Assembly: GCA_033060915.1 (NCBI GenBank)
Contig: CM065396.1
Span: 7,891,501 to 7,955,500, forward strand
Source of the DNA: Euryodendron excelsum
Lineage: Eukaryota > Streptophyta > Magnoliopsida > Ericales > Pentaphylacaceae
Reading direction: 5' to 3'
Length of the DNA stretch: 64,000 nucleotides
The notes beneath the pieces are model-generated. The model was not told the DNA's origin and ran no database searches. It saw only the letters and a program-made list of their open reading frames with translations. Both the position numbers and the translations under genes were made by a program. Numbering within the stretch: position 1 is the stretch's first letter; each line of letters begins with the position of its first letter. Shown one piece after another: positions 47,359 to 61,259 of the stretch.

Positions 47359-47616
47359 GTGCCACTAGCAGAGGCGCCAAGCTAAACTTTTCAAAGGCGC
47401 CACTCTTAGTTGCGCTAGTTTTTAAATTTTGGGCAGCTTTGCCCTTTTTCGGCCAAAACTCATTTTCGAGGGCCTTTTGGGCCCAATATCCATTTTCGAC
47501 CCCCGTTGTTAAAAAATTTCCAAAGTCCATCCCTCCGACCACCTCATGGTTAACATAGGAATCTTACTTTATCATTTTCTGTCTCCGACGAACAAAGACA
47601 GAAAAAGAGGGGCAGT
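47359..47616 (+). other. Element B tail: palindromes and polypurine tract
   Basis: GGTGCCACT/AGAGGCGCC (47359-47378) and GGCGCCACTCTTAGT (47396 onward) are degenerate palindromes. The tract AGAAAAAGAGGGGCAGT ends at 47616, directly before TGTAAGCACC. Confidence 0.75.
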
Positions 47617-50600
47617 TGTAAGCACCCCATTTTTTACTGCTCAGCAGTCTACGGTCTGCCCAGACTTGTACTCAAGTAAATATGGACGTATTCCAATTGA
47701 AATCAATTCTCTAAGTCTAATCCCGTCTATCCATCACTTCACGGGCCCACCAGGCCCAAATAGAGGCAAAATGACCAAAATACCCTTAGGGGCATTGTTC
47801 GGTCCAATTCCAAATCAGGCATGTCTTTTCGAAGATGGTAAGTCCCCTTTCCATATTCCATTAGGCACGTCTTTTCGGAGATGGTAAGTCCCCTTTCCAA
47901 TTTCAAATAAGGCGCGTCTTTCCGAAGACGGTAAGTCCCCTTTCCATATTCCCACAAGCACGTCTTTTCGAAGATAGTAAGTCCCCTTTCTAATTCCAAA
48001 TCAGGCACGTCTTTTCGAAGATGGTAAGTCATTTTTCCAATTCCAATAGGCACATCTTTCCAAAGACGGTAAGACCCATTTCCAATTCCAATTCCAATCA
48101 CTCTCTCGAGAAAGTTAATTCCTCGAGACGGTAAGTCTATCCTATTTGGCACGTTTTTCGAAGAAAGTTTCTTTGGAATGGTAAGTCCCATTAAACCTGT
48201 CGACTGGGACGAGACCCCAAGTCCCCTAGATGGTAGAACGGTCCACTTTTGGCACCTGCTAGCCTGCCAATGCAAAAATGTCCGTTTCGACATGCCTTAC
48301 CAAAAAGTTGACTTCTCAGGCGCTAAGTCCCTTTAACAACTTCCCGAGATATGGCAGTCTCGGGAATGATCGCGAACCATCAGAGTAGTGGAAGTACTCG
48401 TAAACATCGCAACCGTCAGAGTATCGAAAATACTCATAAGCATGTCGATATAGGGAATTGCCAACAACCCCCTGTACCACGAGACCGCCATCAGAGTGGC
48501 GAAAACACTCTTAACCTAGGTCAACACCAGTGTCTGCTAGTCTAGTTTGGTGAAAAATGACCAAACTGCCCCTAGGGCCATTTCTGGCACATTTTTCGAG
48601 AACACGCCTGAATGCTCAGAATGGTAAGTCCACCCCTTCCACGATCGTCTTAGAGACTATCCGGCATGATTAGGTGCCTTCAAGTTAATTTTGGGCCAAT
48701 TCCGAGATCTTTCGATCAAGATAACCATTTTGCCCCTAAGCATCCGGACGCCTCGGGAACCACACCGACTTTGGGTATCAAGCCGGTAACCTCCCGAGAA
48801 TGCTTCTTATAGTATTCTTGACCTTCCTTTATCTTTTTGGATAATTCTGGGTCAGTTCACTAAACCTAGTGTAAAAGGACCGTTTTGCCCCTAGTGGGTT
48901 GGTCACCTTTTTTTGACCACACCAGCTCTGGGTATCAAACCGGTAATCTCCCGAGAATGCTTCTTATAGTATTCCCGACCTTCCTTTATCTTTTCAGATC
49001 ATTCTGAGTTAGTTCCGGTAAACCCGATGCAAAATGATTGTTTTGTCCCTAGTGGGCCGGTCACTTTTCCGACCACACCAGCTCTGGGTATCAAGCCGGT
49101 AGCCTTTGGGAACATTCTAAATAATGTTTCTAAATCTCGAGTCATCCTCGGGGACATTTTGAGTTCGCCCCAGCAGCTTTTCGATCCAGTTGACTGTTTT
49201 GCCCCTAATTGCCTGATCAACCCTTCCGACAAATCTTGTCATCCATTTTCAAGTCCATTACATCTGGGACTCTATTCTAAGGGTTCTTACTATTTTTTGG
49301 CCTTCTAGGTTCTTCCCGGGCTTTCCAGAGTCACTCCCAGTGAAGCCAGGGTAAAAATTGCATGGTAGTCACTAGTACAGGCGTCCAAATCTTTCAAAGA
49401 TACATTGCTTGCCGACTTAATGAACTTTCCTAAGTTGCTGGCGCTACTAGCCAAAAAATGGCCTGGCGCCACTCTTAGTGGCGCCAAGAGAAAATTTGTC
49501 CTGGCTCCATGCAACAGGCACTAGGTGATTCTGTTCTCTATAAATACAAAGCCTCCTCCAGTGTGAAAGAGGTTTGCAAACTCAGTCTAAAAGCCCTACT
49601 TTTCGATATGCAGAGCTCGTAGCATCCCAAAACCCCCGTCTCCTTAGGTTTTCCAAACCCTAACCACCATACAGAAACCCTAGCCTCCTATACACTCGCA
49701 TACACTTCTATACACTCATACACTAGCCTCCAAAGCCTCCTTTGAAGACTTGAAGTGATGGAATCTCAGGCTTTGAAGATTGAAGACAAACTCTTGAAAA
49801 TTGAAGTGAAGATCGAAGTGAGACAAGCAAAGCAAAGCGCGCAAAGCTAAGCAAAATAAAGAAGACACATGGTAGGCTTTTTATTTACGTTTACGCATCT
49901 TTCCCCTCTCTTCTCTCTCCTAACCCACTTGGGTTTTCTTCTATTTTAATCCCCCATCTTCTCCCCCCCCCCCCTTCTCGCACGCTTGAAACAAAGGAAT
50001 TCCTAGTCCATGTGTAGGATTAGGCTATTGAAGAGTCACTGTGTTGGGGTCTTTCTTTTAGTCTAACCGGAGACCACGTGAGTTCGGCCCCCTTGATTAT
50101 GTGGTGAAGCCTTTAACCTTATATGTTCACAATCCCAATTTGCATTGTGCATATCATGATCTTGCATTCCTCCAAAGTTTGTTTTAAACTTGTATTCAAA
50201 AGCTTGCATTAAACTTGTTTTCAAAAACTTACGTCAAAATTTTCTTTTTCAAAACTTGTTTTCAAAATCACAATCCTAGGGTGATTCTAGCATTTTCATG
50301 GCTAGGATTGCTTTAGAAAAGTGTTATATTTAAAGTGGCTAATATGGTCCATATTTTCAAAACCTTTGTTGTTTTCAAAACCACTATCTTAAAGTAGTTC
50401 TAATTTTCTTCTGGTTCGAATTGCTTTAGGAAAGTGAGATATTTTACATACTTTCTAAAAAATCTCTTCTCAAAAATCTCCTCTTAAAAATCTATTTTCC
50501 AACATGCTTTCTAAAAACTCTCTCCAACCACTTTTCCAAAGTTGTTTTCAAAAACTCTTTTTCAAACTCCTTTCCAAAAACGCTCTCCTTGAAATTCACT

Positions 50601-52605
50601 TTCGAAAAGTGCTCCCTAAATCTCTTTCCTAACAACTCTTTCCTAAAACCCTATTCCAAAATCTTCTTTCCTAAAAAACTCCGTTTTCAAGTTTACTTTC
50701 CAGAAACTCCTCTCTAGGACTTTGTTCCAAAAATCTCCCTTTCCAAAAATTCACTCTCCAAAAATCTCCTTCTTTAGAGTTCAAGTCAAACCCTAGAACC
50801 CACAATTAAGAAACCCTAATTTTTCTTCCCAAAAGCATGATTTCCAATCCCTTATTTTGGCCTCAAAACCTAAGTTTTCAAAACCTCTTGTTTCTACATC
50901 AAAACTATATATATTTCCAAAACCTATTTTCTACGTTAAAACTATAGTCTTCCCAAAACTAGAATTTCTAAAACTCCATCTTTTCAAATCCATGCCAAAT
51001 TTAATCTTCCCTTTACGAGACCAAACCCAATCTCCCCTTTAGGAAACTAGTTCCAATCCTCCATTTTTGGAAACAAAATCAAAACATCTCTTTTTAGAAA
51101 CAAAATCCAATCCCTTGTTTTAGGAAATGGGAATCTCAATCCTTCCAAACCCAAATCTTTCCTTATTCAACTCCTTCCTAATCTAGTACTTTACTAAACC
51201 TTAAGTTTCCTAAACTTAAACTTTTAAATATTTCCTTAAACTTTAAGCTTTTAAACCTTTCTTAATTCCATCCCTTTCCAAATCTAAGTTTTCAAACCCT
51301 TCTTAAACTCAAAACCTTTCCTAATTTCAAGAATTTCTAAAACTCAAACTTTGAATCTTTCTAAAATTCTAAACTTCCCTAAACTTCCAATCTTTTCAAA
51401 TCTAAAACTTTCTAACTTTGAAACTTTCTAAATTCTAAACTTTCCAACTTTTAGATATTTCCTATTTCAAAACTTCCCTATTTCAAAACATTCCAAATTC
51501 AAAACTTTCTTAAAACGGAAACTTCCTTAATTCAAAATATTTCCTAAATTGAAACTTTCCTAAATTGAATCTTTCCTAAACCAAAACTTTCCTAAAATGA
51601 AACTTTCCTTAAACGAAACTTTCCTAATTCGAACCTTTCCCAATTTCAACTTTCCTAATCTTCCAAGTCCAACATTTGAGTCGAATCTTTTCGAATCTCA
51701 AGTCCTTCCTAAAACCTTTCTTTCCTAAATCTAGGTTTTCTAAAACCAAGCTTTCCAAAATCAAATCTTTTCAAATCTTCTAATCAAAATCTCTTTCTTC
51801 CAATCATACCTTTTATTTTCTATCGAACTCTTGTCCGAACTACGACTGACCTGATTGCTCAAAAAGGATACATAGGAAACCTTCATGGGTTCGGTCACAA
51901 CCTTTTTCAAATTTCTATTTCCACAACTTCTTTCAAATCTCCAATTCCATAATATATTTCCAACGTTCAATTCTAAATATCTATTTTTAATCCTCAATTT
52001 CAATTTCTAAACTTTCTTTCTAATTTCAAACTTTAATTCTTCTTTTCCAATTCTCTTTTTCTTGCACTAACATCTCATGCATCATTCTTTTTAAAATTGT
52101 TTTCTAAAGTGAATAGAATTGGACATTTGTTAGTTGAAGACTCTCATAGGTGAATCTAGGGTAAATAGACATGCAGACACTGCAAGGGCGAGGAAGGGTG
52201 ATGGCTTAGTGCGTCTTCCCTACACGTAACCAACCTTTGAACCTAGAGTCACTGCTTTCGAAAGACCAAAATGGAATTGATTTTAAAAAAGGGCTTAAAT
52301 GTTTTCTAAAGGTTGCCAAACAACCTGTTTTCCTAAAAACCCTCTCTTGAAGGGATATCTTCAAAATCATTTGAAAAACCCTAAGTGTGATCCTCGGATT
52401 GTGCTTAGTTTTTAGGTGACCTAACTCACCTTAATTAAGTTAGGTGGGGACTCCAAATGTTTTTCAAAAGCCCTTTATTCAAACCAATTTTCAATTTAAA
52501 CATAGTCGCACTCATTCTTCTAGGAGGACGAGTTCTGACAAGAGAGTATAGTGTTTTTCCAGCTTATGTGTGTATTCCTCGAGTGCGAAAAATCTAGGCA
52601 TGACA
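47617..52605 (+). mobile_element. Element B 3' LTR
   Basis: It is 4989 bp, TGTAAGCACCCC to CTAGGCATGACA. U3 has the ~47-bp GGTAAGT array (47817-48085) and three 157-bp units near 48770, 48930 and 49085. A palindrome is at 49465-49485 and the TATA box at 49539. The leader donor is at 49872 and the G-poor tract at 50440-51830. The base pattern closely follows 36690-40431. The next five bases are GGTAA; the matching left copy has been lost at the 18554 junction. Confidence 0.9.
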
Positions 52606-52976
52606 GGTAAAAGAGTAGGGATGTGACAAGATATAAAACTGTCGACCTTGGTGAAAACCTACAAAGGCGTCACGGTGGAAAAGTGAAATAGCTGGGACTG
52701 GTGAAAACACTCACGAGCGCTAGTAATAAACATAGCAAAAAAAAAAAAAAAAATGGGGGCTAGGATATAGGAGATAATCCAAGGCATGAGCATTGCCAGA
52801 AGTCACAAGTATGAAAGTAGCAGTGAGAAAGTTAGAAGGTGTCTCGAAAGAATTCTCCAGATTAGTCCAAGTTAAGGCTAAAAGAAGCAAAGGTTTCCCT
52901 CTCAGGGCAATAAGTCAATCAAACCATCAAACAAAAAGGAGAATCAATAAATTTAGGAGCGAGGGGCAAAAATATA

Positions 52977-54623
52977 TCACTCTCTATCATCATCAGAAGA
53001 GGAGTCAACTAGGGAGGGATCAACCGGCTCACCACCCGCAAGAGCAGCACTCAAAGAAGCACCAACCGTCAATGATCTAAGTCGGCCCCGCTTATAGTCT
53101 AAACATCTGGCCAGAAGCATATACCTCTCCCGGGTAAGGGACTCCATAGTCTCTCGCAAAGACTGAATATCAACAATATCATCCTCTGGGGGAGTGGAAA
53201 CATCTGGGGCACCTCATGAGCACTTATGTCCCCATGAAGTACTCAAGGGTAGGCTATCGTGTGTCGATCTGGCCACTGCTAGCTGCATCTCTAAGGAAGC
53301 TACCTCAGTGTCTCTCACCCTTAACTGATCATGCAATACATGTATCAATCTTCGATTTGCTGCCTTTGATGACGTCCCTCACCAATTATAGCTGTCAAGA
53401 AGTTTGTGTACCCCGCGGGGGGCAACAGAGTCTCAAATAGTAGATCCACAAGCCTACTAGGACCTAACATATATCATCGAAGCCAATAATGGTAGTTCTT
53501 AGTCTCAAGGGGCATGTCAGAAAATGGACCATCATCATCCACGTGAGGAAGCAAAGATCTCTATGTATCCATGACTCTCTCTACCAACGCTCTCGGGATC
53601 GACACCTTAAAGACAAGGGTAAACTCAGTCGCAGATGCCAAATAGGGGATATTATGACTCCTACCTAGCTGTTGCAAAACTCGAATCCCAAAGAAGGGGC
53701 CAATGCCCCGTAGGCTCGTTAAGGGTACGAAGGCCCTCTTGGAAGGTTGAACTCTTAAACAATACTTACCAACCAATCCTGAATACCACCTGACCATGCC
53801 CGATCTCATGCTTCGAAGGTAGTCAGCCTAGGCCATAACAGTACGTGGGAACCTCTCATCATCTGCATTAGCTCTCTGAGTTCTCAGCAAGGAGTATATA
53901 TGGTCAAGCTCGGGGTACCATGTATGCTGGAATAAAGGGGTAACGCTCGATTGCCCAAAGCTGGAAGAGCACAGCACATCCCCAAAAATGAGCATCAACC
54001 CTCTATTGAAATCTAGTAAGGCTCACAAAGGTCTCCCCCACAACCATGGGAGCATAGGAGTGCGCCTCACGAACCCTAATGAGCAATGCGCATAATTGAC
54101 AGTCAACCAAATCATCTCCTCGTGGAAACATCAAGAAGTTCAGAAGAAGTAGAGCTAAAGCAACCATGCGAGAAATAGGCCAGTCTTGAGAATTATGCCA
54201 ATTACTTGAATGAGCCCTCATACCTGTCGCAAACTCAAAGTGGGAAAATAGGAACTCCACTAGAACACAAGGAAAGTGGGGTAAAAAGGTAGACGAAAGA
54301 ACTGCACGCCAGAGTCCAAGTGAGGATGAGACAACCGTGAATTAACCGTCAGGGAAGATAGGTTCCATAATATTAGCAGAATCATCTTGGAAACCAATGA
54401 GAAAAACATATTCATGAGGAGTGGGGGTAAACTCGCACTCTTTGAAGTGGAAAAGAGATAAACTAGGCTGCCAAAAGGGAATCACTATCTCCATGAATCC
54501 TGGAATAAGCTGCACTGACAGGAGTGAAGCCACCCAACCAAAGGATCGGCGAAAGATATCCCGCTCATCTAGGAGATAGCTGTCATGCCAAGCTCTCAAC
54601 TGACTCAAAATCGCATTTGCCAT
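52977..54623 (-). pseudogene. Antisense PMD protein, type 2, decayed (element C copy, with C-terminal coil)
   Basis: The open frame beginning MANAILSQLRAWHDSY at 54623 holds FWQPSLSLFHFKECEFTPTP and HEYVFLIGF, the best-preserved type 2 PMD core here. Later pieces are 54003-54260 (FSHFEFATG, DDLVDCQL, YAPMVVGETF) and 53561-53809. The end has a charged, probably coiled-coil part (SLRETMESLTRERY) and the tail VDSSSDDDRE, stop at 52977. The N-terminal MADA-DDGSERRRR module of the other copies is absent; the ATG is preceded by TTTGATCTTCAG, a possible 3' splice site. Several stops and frameshifts are present. Confidence 0.68.
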
Positions 54624-54720
54624 TCTGAAGATCAAAGATAAGAATGTCGACATATGGTAAGCATAGCTCAAAAAGGTAAAAGAGATAAAAAAAAAAAAAA
54701 AAAAAGGTTTCAAATGATAA

Positions 54721-55050
54721 GTCAAAATGAATTTCCTGCACATTTTGATTTTAAAAGTCAAGTTTCAAGTCAAAATGAATTTCCTACACCGTTTGATTTT
54801 AAAAATCCAATTTTTGAGTCAAAATGAATTTTCCACACATTTTGGATCCGTCAAAAATCCAATTTTCAAGTCAAAATGAATTTTCTATACATTTTGTCTT
54901 AAAAAATGTCAAGTTTCAAGTCAAAAAGAATTTCCTATACTTTTTGCTTTCAAAAGATTTCCAAAAAGTCAAAGTGAATTTTTTAAACATTCTATCTTCA
55001 AAAAGTCAATTTCAAGTCGAAGTGAATCTTCCACACGTTTCGTCCAAAAT
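54721..55050. repeat. ~49-bp hairpin minisatellite, seven units
   Basis: GTCAAAATGAATTTCC-type starts recur at 54721, 54769, 54818, 54870, 54920, 54968 and 55016. Early units keep CAAAATG/CATTTTG arms; later ones decay. The array lies just upstream of the antisense PMD gene, as at 14413-14700. Confidence 0.82.
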
Positions 55051-56571
55051 TTTCTAATGGTTTCTAACTCAAAATCGAAATTTCATTTCAATATAAATCT
55101 TAAAAATTTTCAATCAAAGTCTATCTCAAGCTTCTACTCCAAAAGAGTTCTATTCCAATCAAGGTTTTTTAAAACTTCTTCCTCCAAAAAGTCTTCTTCA
55201 AAATCAATTCCTAAAAATTCTCAAGTTTTCAATATTCCAAAATTCTTATCAAAGTCCAAAGTTTCCAATTTCAAAATCTTCCAAAATATTTTCCTCAAAA
55301 GTTTTCATGCAAAATTTCATTTTTTAAATTTTCTTCTTAAGTGTTTCTTCCAATAGTTTTAGGGCCTCCGAGTTTCTTGGGGCCTTTTCTGCCAAAAAGG
55401 CCCCTCGCTCAAAGGTTCTATATCTTTTCCCTTCAAAAAGATTTCATATAAATTTTTTTTTAACTCTTTCTTTAAATTTTCAAAATTTCAGCAGAGTTTC
55501 ATTTTAAAATGGTCCCTATAATGCTCACGACACCACAACAAAACACAAACAATGTATTTCACAATATCACAATCATATAATACCAACACTCATAAAAGAA
55601 TTTGTGCACATTTTCAAGATTCTCAAATTTTCAGAGACATGTTCTAATTTTCAAACATTCAAGAGTTTTCAAGATTGTCGTAAAACTTTATCAAAATCAC
55701 TTCAAATGTTTTATAAAATATTCTCACACTTTTCTAGGGAGTAAAGTTAGATATTTCCATTATTTTCTAATTTTCCTTTTTTTTCAACCTAGTTTTCAAT
55801 TTTTTAAAAAATCAAAAAGTTTTCAAAAAATATGAAAGTTTATATGACTATTAAACACATTTTTCTAAGGCACATGGTATAAAAATTTAGCTGAAAAACT
55901 CAATACTCAAGGCTGTAGGAGCAAATTCCCAATTTCTGTAGAAACCCTCTTCACTTCAAACATGCAAAACTATCCAAATTCAATAAAAAAAAAAAGTACC
56001 AAAATGCAAACATAACTCTACCAAAGTGTTCAAAACATGTCAAAACATCAATTTCAACTATTTACACGATTTAAACGGAGTTCTACACATCAAAATCAAC
56101 GATAAACAAAAAATTTACCTCTTAAAGTTTTCTGGCAAAATCCTCTTCTTAGGTGACTATTTCGGGGACAATGACTACTCCCGGCACTTCTTCGATGATC
56201 CCCAAAATCACTCTTCCAATGCACACGGCTCCACACTCGAAATCTCTCACAAAACTCTCTCAAAACTCGACCCAAACCGCAAATTTTGAATCTAAAGTTT
56301 GTTGGTTTTATTCCAGCACCTGGCACCACTCCAAGGGTCTTTTAAACCAGGCACCACTACTAGTGCTGCTAGTGTAAAAATTCTAGGCAGTTTTACCCTT
56401 TTTCCCTCCAAAACCTGATTCCAAATGTCCTCATCGGCCGGATATCCATTTTCAAGTTCCAATCTTCAAAAATTTTCCCAGTCCACCCCTCCAATCGCCT
56501 TGCGATCAACATGGGACTCTTAGTTTATCACTTTCTACCTTCGTCAAGTAAAGACAGAAAAGAGGGGTAGC

Positions 56572-59500
56572 TGTAAACACCCATTTTTGCCCACTCGGCT
56601 ATCTCCGGTGCGTCCGGACTTATGTTCAAACCGACACAGTCACATTCAAGTCAAAATCAAATTTCAAGACTACATTCAATCAATCAATCGCATCGTGGGC
56701 CCACCGGGCCCAACAAGAGGCAAAGTGACCAAAATGCCCTTGTGGCATTGCTCAGTCCGTTTCAAATTAGCATGTCTTCATGGAGATGGTAAGTCCCCGT
56801 TTCAATGTCAAATTCAATTTTAAATCCAATTCCAATTTATATCAAATATGGCATGCCTTTTGAGAAAGTTGATCCCTCAAGTGATACGACCATCCAATCC
56901 GGCACGTTTTCTAAGCAAACTCTTCAAAACAGTAACTCCCTTCAAACCCATCGACCGAGATGGAACCCAAGCCCCTGAGATGGTAGAATGGTCCACCTTT
57001 GGCGCATGTTAGCCTGTCAATGAAGAATGTCCGTTATTCAGCACGTCTTTCGAGAAAGTTGATTCCTTAGACGATAAGTCCATTTAGCAACTTCCTAAGA
57101 TCAGACAATCTCAAGAATGAACTCGAATTGTCAGAGTGGCGAAAACACTCGTAAACAGGTCGACATTGGGAATTGCCAACAAACCCCCTATGTTACTAGA
57201 CTAAATTGGCCACTTGGCTGCGACTCGTTTACTAAAGGACGAGATACCTTTGAAAACTAACTCATCACAGACCGTCAGAGTGACGAAAACACTCAAAACC
57301 CGGGTCAACACCACTGCCTGCTAGCCTACTCCGACAAAAAATGACCAAATTGCCCCTTAGGCCTTTTTCGGCACGCCTCTGGAGAAAGTACCTAAGTCTT
57401 CAGAGTAGTAAGTCCACCCTTCCAAGATCATCCCAAAGATGATCCGACATGTTTAAGTGCCTTCTAGTCAAGTCCGGACCAATTCTGAGACCATTTGATC
57501 AAAATGACTATTTTGCCCCTGGGCATCCAAGTGCCTCCGAGAACTACATCGGCTCTGAGTATCAAATTGGTAATCTGCTGAGAATGCATCTAATAGTATT
57601 CTTAACTTTCCAATACCTTTTTCGGATCATTCTGAGTCTATTTCAACTAACCTGGTGTAAAATGACCGTTTTGCCACTGGTGGGCTGGTCGCCTTTTCCA
57701 CCCACACTGGCTCTGGGTATTAAACCGACACTCCATTTGGAACAATCTGGATAGTGTTTCCAACCTTCAAGTCATCTTATGAGTTATTTCGAGTCTATTT
57801 CGGTGGTTATCCAATCTAGTTGACTGTTTTGCCCCTAATAGCTCGGTCGACCATCCTGACATTGCTTTTCAAGTCCGTTACCCCCGAAACACTATTTCAA
57901 GGGTTTCTATCCATTTTTGGCCTTCCGAACCAAACCCGGCCTTCCAAAACATTCTTGGACCTTCTAGAGTCACTCCTAGTGAAGCCAAGCTAAAAATTGC
58001 ATGGTATTCACTAATACACGCGCCTAAATCTTTTTCCTTGCATATCAAGGGTTTAAAGATACATTGCTTGCCAACCTAAAACATTTCCTAAGTGGCGCCA
58101 CTCCTAGTGGCGCTAGTAGAAAAATTGCCCTAGCGCCATTGCAACAGTCGCCAGGTTAATCTTTTGTCTATAAATACAGAGCTTCCTCTTGCGTGAAAAG
58201 GGTCGGTAATCTAAGCCTAAAAACTTTGTCTCTCTGCAAACAAACCTTGAACTCTCTTCAAACCCTAGCTCTCTTAGGTCTCTTCAAACTCTAGCCTCCA
58301 TACACTTAACCCTAACACTTATACACATTCTATACACTCATAAATAAGCCCCCAAAGCCTCCATTGAAGACTCAAGGTGCTGCAACTTGGAAGCTCTCAA
58401 GGAGCAACCAAAGCAAAGCAAAGCAAACAAAGTAAGAAAACAAGAAGAATACAAGGTAGGCTCTCTATTTATGTTTATGTATTTTCCCCCTCTCTCTTTT
58501 TCCTCCTAACCTACTTGGGTTTTCTTCTATTTTAATCCCCTATCTTCTTCCCCCGTTTCTTGCATGCTTGAAACAAGGATTTTCCCGATTCATGTATAGG
58601 AAGAATGGTTGAAAGTCACTGTGTCAGGGGCTTTCTTCTAATTCAACCATAGACCATGTAGATTTGGCCTCCTTGATTCTGTGGTGAAGCTTAAACCTTG
58701 TATATTCATGTCCCTACTTGCATTGTGCATATCATGTTCCTAAATCTCTTCAAAACTGTTTTCAAAATTTGCATCAAAATCATCTTTCAAACTTGCATTC
58801 AAAATCTTGTTTTCAAAAACACACTCCTAAAGTGATTCTAGCCAACTCATGGTTAAGATTGATTTAGGAAAGTGTTATGTTCATTGTGACCATCAAGGTC
58901 CATATTTTTGGTGTAAACCCTAACTTGTTTTTTTATCAAAACCATAATCTTAAGATGATTCTAGCCTTTCCATGGTTACGGTTGTTTTAAAAAAGTGTGA
59001 TACTCAATGCGATCATATTGGTCCATATTTCAAATCCATATTGTTTTCAAAACTACTAACTTAGAATGGTTCTAATCTCTTCATGGTTAGAATCGTCTTA
59101 GGAAATTGAGACATTCAAAAGGTTTTCAAAAAGTTTATATTCAAACTCCTTTCAAAATTGCTTTCAAAAATACTTTCTAAAAACTCTTTCTCAAAAACTC
59201 CTTTCAAAAATCTATTTTCCAAAAAATTCTTTTCAAACTCCTTCCCAAAAATTCTCTTTAAAAATTCACTTTCTAAAAACTCTCTTCAAGTTTCCTTCCT
59301 AGAAACTCTCTTCAAAAGATTTACTTTCTAAAATCTCATTTTCTTGGATTTCAAGTCAAGCCCTAGATCCCATGGTTAGGAAACCCTAATTTTCTTTCCC
59401 AAAAACATGACTTCCACTTTTGCTTCAAATCAAAGTTTTCAAAAAACTATTTTTTACATCAAATCTTGGGTTTTCAAAATCTCTTTTTCCACTAAAATCA

Positions 59501-61259
59501 TAGGTTTCCAAACCCTAGATTTCCAAAACTCAACCTTTCTAGTTCCATGTTAAATCCAATCTTTCAAATTAGGAAACTAAATCAAATCGTCCAATGTTAG
59601 AAACCAAATCAAATCATCTTTTTTTGGAAATAAAATCAAATCTTCAACTTTAAGAAATAGAAATCAAATGTTTCTTAATTCAAAACTGTCCTAAGATCAA
59701 GTCTTTCTAAAATTCAAAACTTTCCTAATTCCAATCTTTCTACATTTTGAACTTTCCAAATTTCGAGTCTTTCCAAAGTTAAATTTTTTCTAAATTCAAG
59801 ACTTTCCTAAAATCAAACTTTCTTAAAATGAAACTTTCTGAAAATGAAACTTTCCTAATTTGGCACTTTCCTATTTTGAAACTTTTATAATTCAAAACTT
59901 TTCAAAGCCCAATCTTTCCTACACCCTAACTTTCCAAATCATTCCAAGTCAAGTGCTTTCAAATCAAATCAATTTCTTCGCAAATCTTCCTTAAATCCAA
60001 CTTTCCTAATTCGAACATTTTCTAAATCCAACTTTCTCAAATTAAATTTTTCAAGTCTAAATCAAACCGTCCTAATTCAACTACATGTTCCAATCTTAGG
60101 TTGCTTCAACCCTAGGGTACCTAAACCCTAGTTCAACCCTAATCTTAAAGTTAAGAAGTTTCAACTCTTTTCTAAACCAATATGGTTTTCCAATTTCAAA
60201 CCTCAAAATGTTTTGAAAACTCAACACTATGTTTCCAAATCTAGTCCAAGTTTTATTTTGAAGATCAAAACCCCCTTTTCAAGTCTAATCCTAAGTTTAG
60301 GTTCAATTTCAAATCAAAACTCAATTTCAAATCTTCTATTCAAAGTTCAAATCAAACTCTTTTTCAAATCAAACTCTTTTCAAATCAAATCTTTTCAAAT
60401 TAAACTTTTCAAAACCTAAAAGTATCTATTTTTAATCGGACTCTTGTCCAAACTATGATTGACCTGATTCCTAAAAAGGGATACGTAGACAACTCTAATG
60501 GGTGCGGTCACAACTTTTTTCAAATTTTCAAATTCCACAAATTTTTTCAAGTTTCAATTCCACAATCTATTTCAAGTTTCTAAAATCTATTTTCAAATCT
60601 CCAATTCTAATTTCTAAAACCTTCTTTCCAATTTCAAATCAAGTAGTTTCAAAATCTATTTCCAAAGTCAAATCTACTTGTCAAATCTATTTTTAAACTC
60701 AATTCTTTTCTTGTACTTGCATATCATGCATTATATTATATTTCTTTCATATAGTTATTTTTTCTAAATTGGATAGTTTTGGACATTTATTAATCCAAGA
60801 TTCTAAATGAGTGAACCTATGGTGAATAGGCATGTAGGTACCGTAAGGGCGGCGTAGGGTGATGGCTTAGTGCGTCTTCCCTACATGTAACCAAGCTCTG
60901 AACCTAGAATCACTATTTTCAAAGACCAAAATAGAATTATTTTCAAAAAGGGCTTAAATATTTTCAAAGGTTGCCAAACAACCTATTTTCTTAAAAACCC
61001 GCTCTTGAGGAAGTTTTAAAAAAAATTTCAAAAATCCTAAGTGTAATATTTGGGTTGTGCTTAGTTTTAGGTGACCTAACTCACCTTAATCGAGTTAGGT
61101 GGCAACTCCATATCTTTTCTAAAAGCACTTATTCAAAATCAATTTCCAATTCAAACCTAGTCACACTCGTCATTCTAGGAGGATGAGTTCTAATGAGAGA
61201 GTACCGTGTTTTTCCACTTGTGCGTATTTTTCTCAAATGCAAAAAACCGGGGCGCAATA
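56572..61259 (+). mobile_element. Element C 3' LTR
   Basis: It is 4688 bp, TGTAAACACCC to GGGGCGCAATA, and follows the polypurine tract AGAAAAGAGGGGTAGC. It has two 157-bp units (near 57555 and 57715), a TATA box at 58169, the donor at 58456 and the G-poor tract at 59100-60430. It has an extra repeat of the GGTCCATATTT block near 58900 and 59020, shared only with 61260-64000, and so represents a separate, more diverged LTR subfamily. Confidence 0.88.

Larger units (their letters stand above)
40432..47616 (+). mobile_element. Element B internal region, complete, no gag-pol
   Basis: From primer site (40434) to polypurine tract (47601-47616) it is 7.2 kb. In order: leader with diverged tandem units (to 42360), a stretch without recognised genes (42360-43150), two sets of about 220-bp repeats, a gap with short microsatellite-like A/T runs (44750-45280), the antisense PMD gene, and an AT-rich gene-free tail (46400-47350). 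The absence of gag, protease, RT and integrase in both B and N marks a non-autonomous family. Confidence 0.85.
52606..56571 (+). mobile_element. Element C internal region, 3' part
   Basis: It begins abruptly after B's LTR with no primer site. It carries TGGTGAAAAC twice (52651 and 52702), an A16 run near 52738, the antisense PMD gene (52977-54623), a hairpin minisatellite, an AT-rich gene-free stretch (55050-56300), degenerate palindromes near 56340 and a polypurine tract ending at 56571. It lacks the repeat arrays of B and N. Element B probably inserted into C. Confidence 0.7.
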
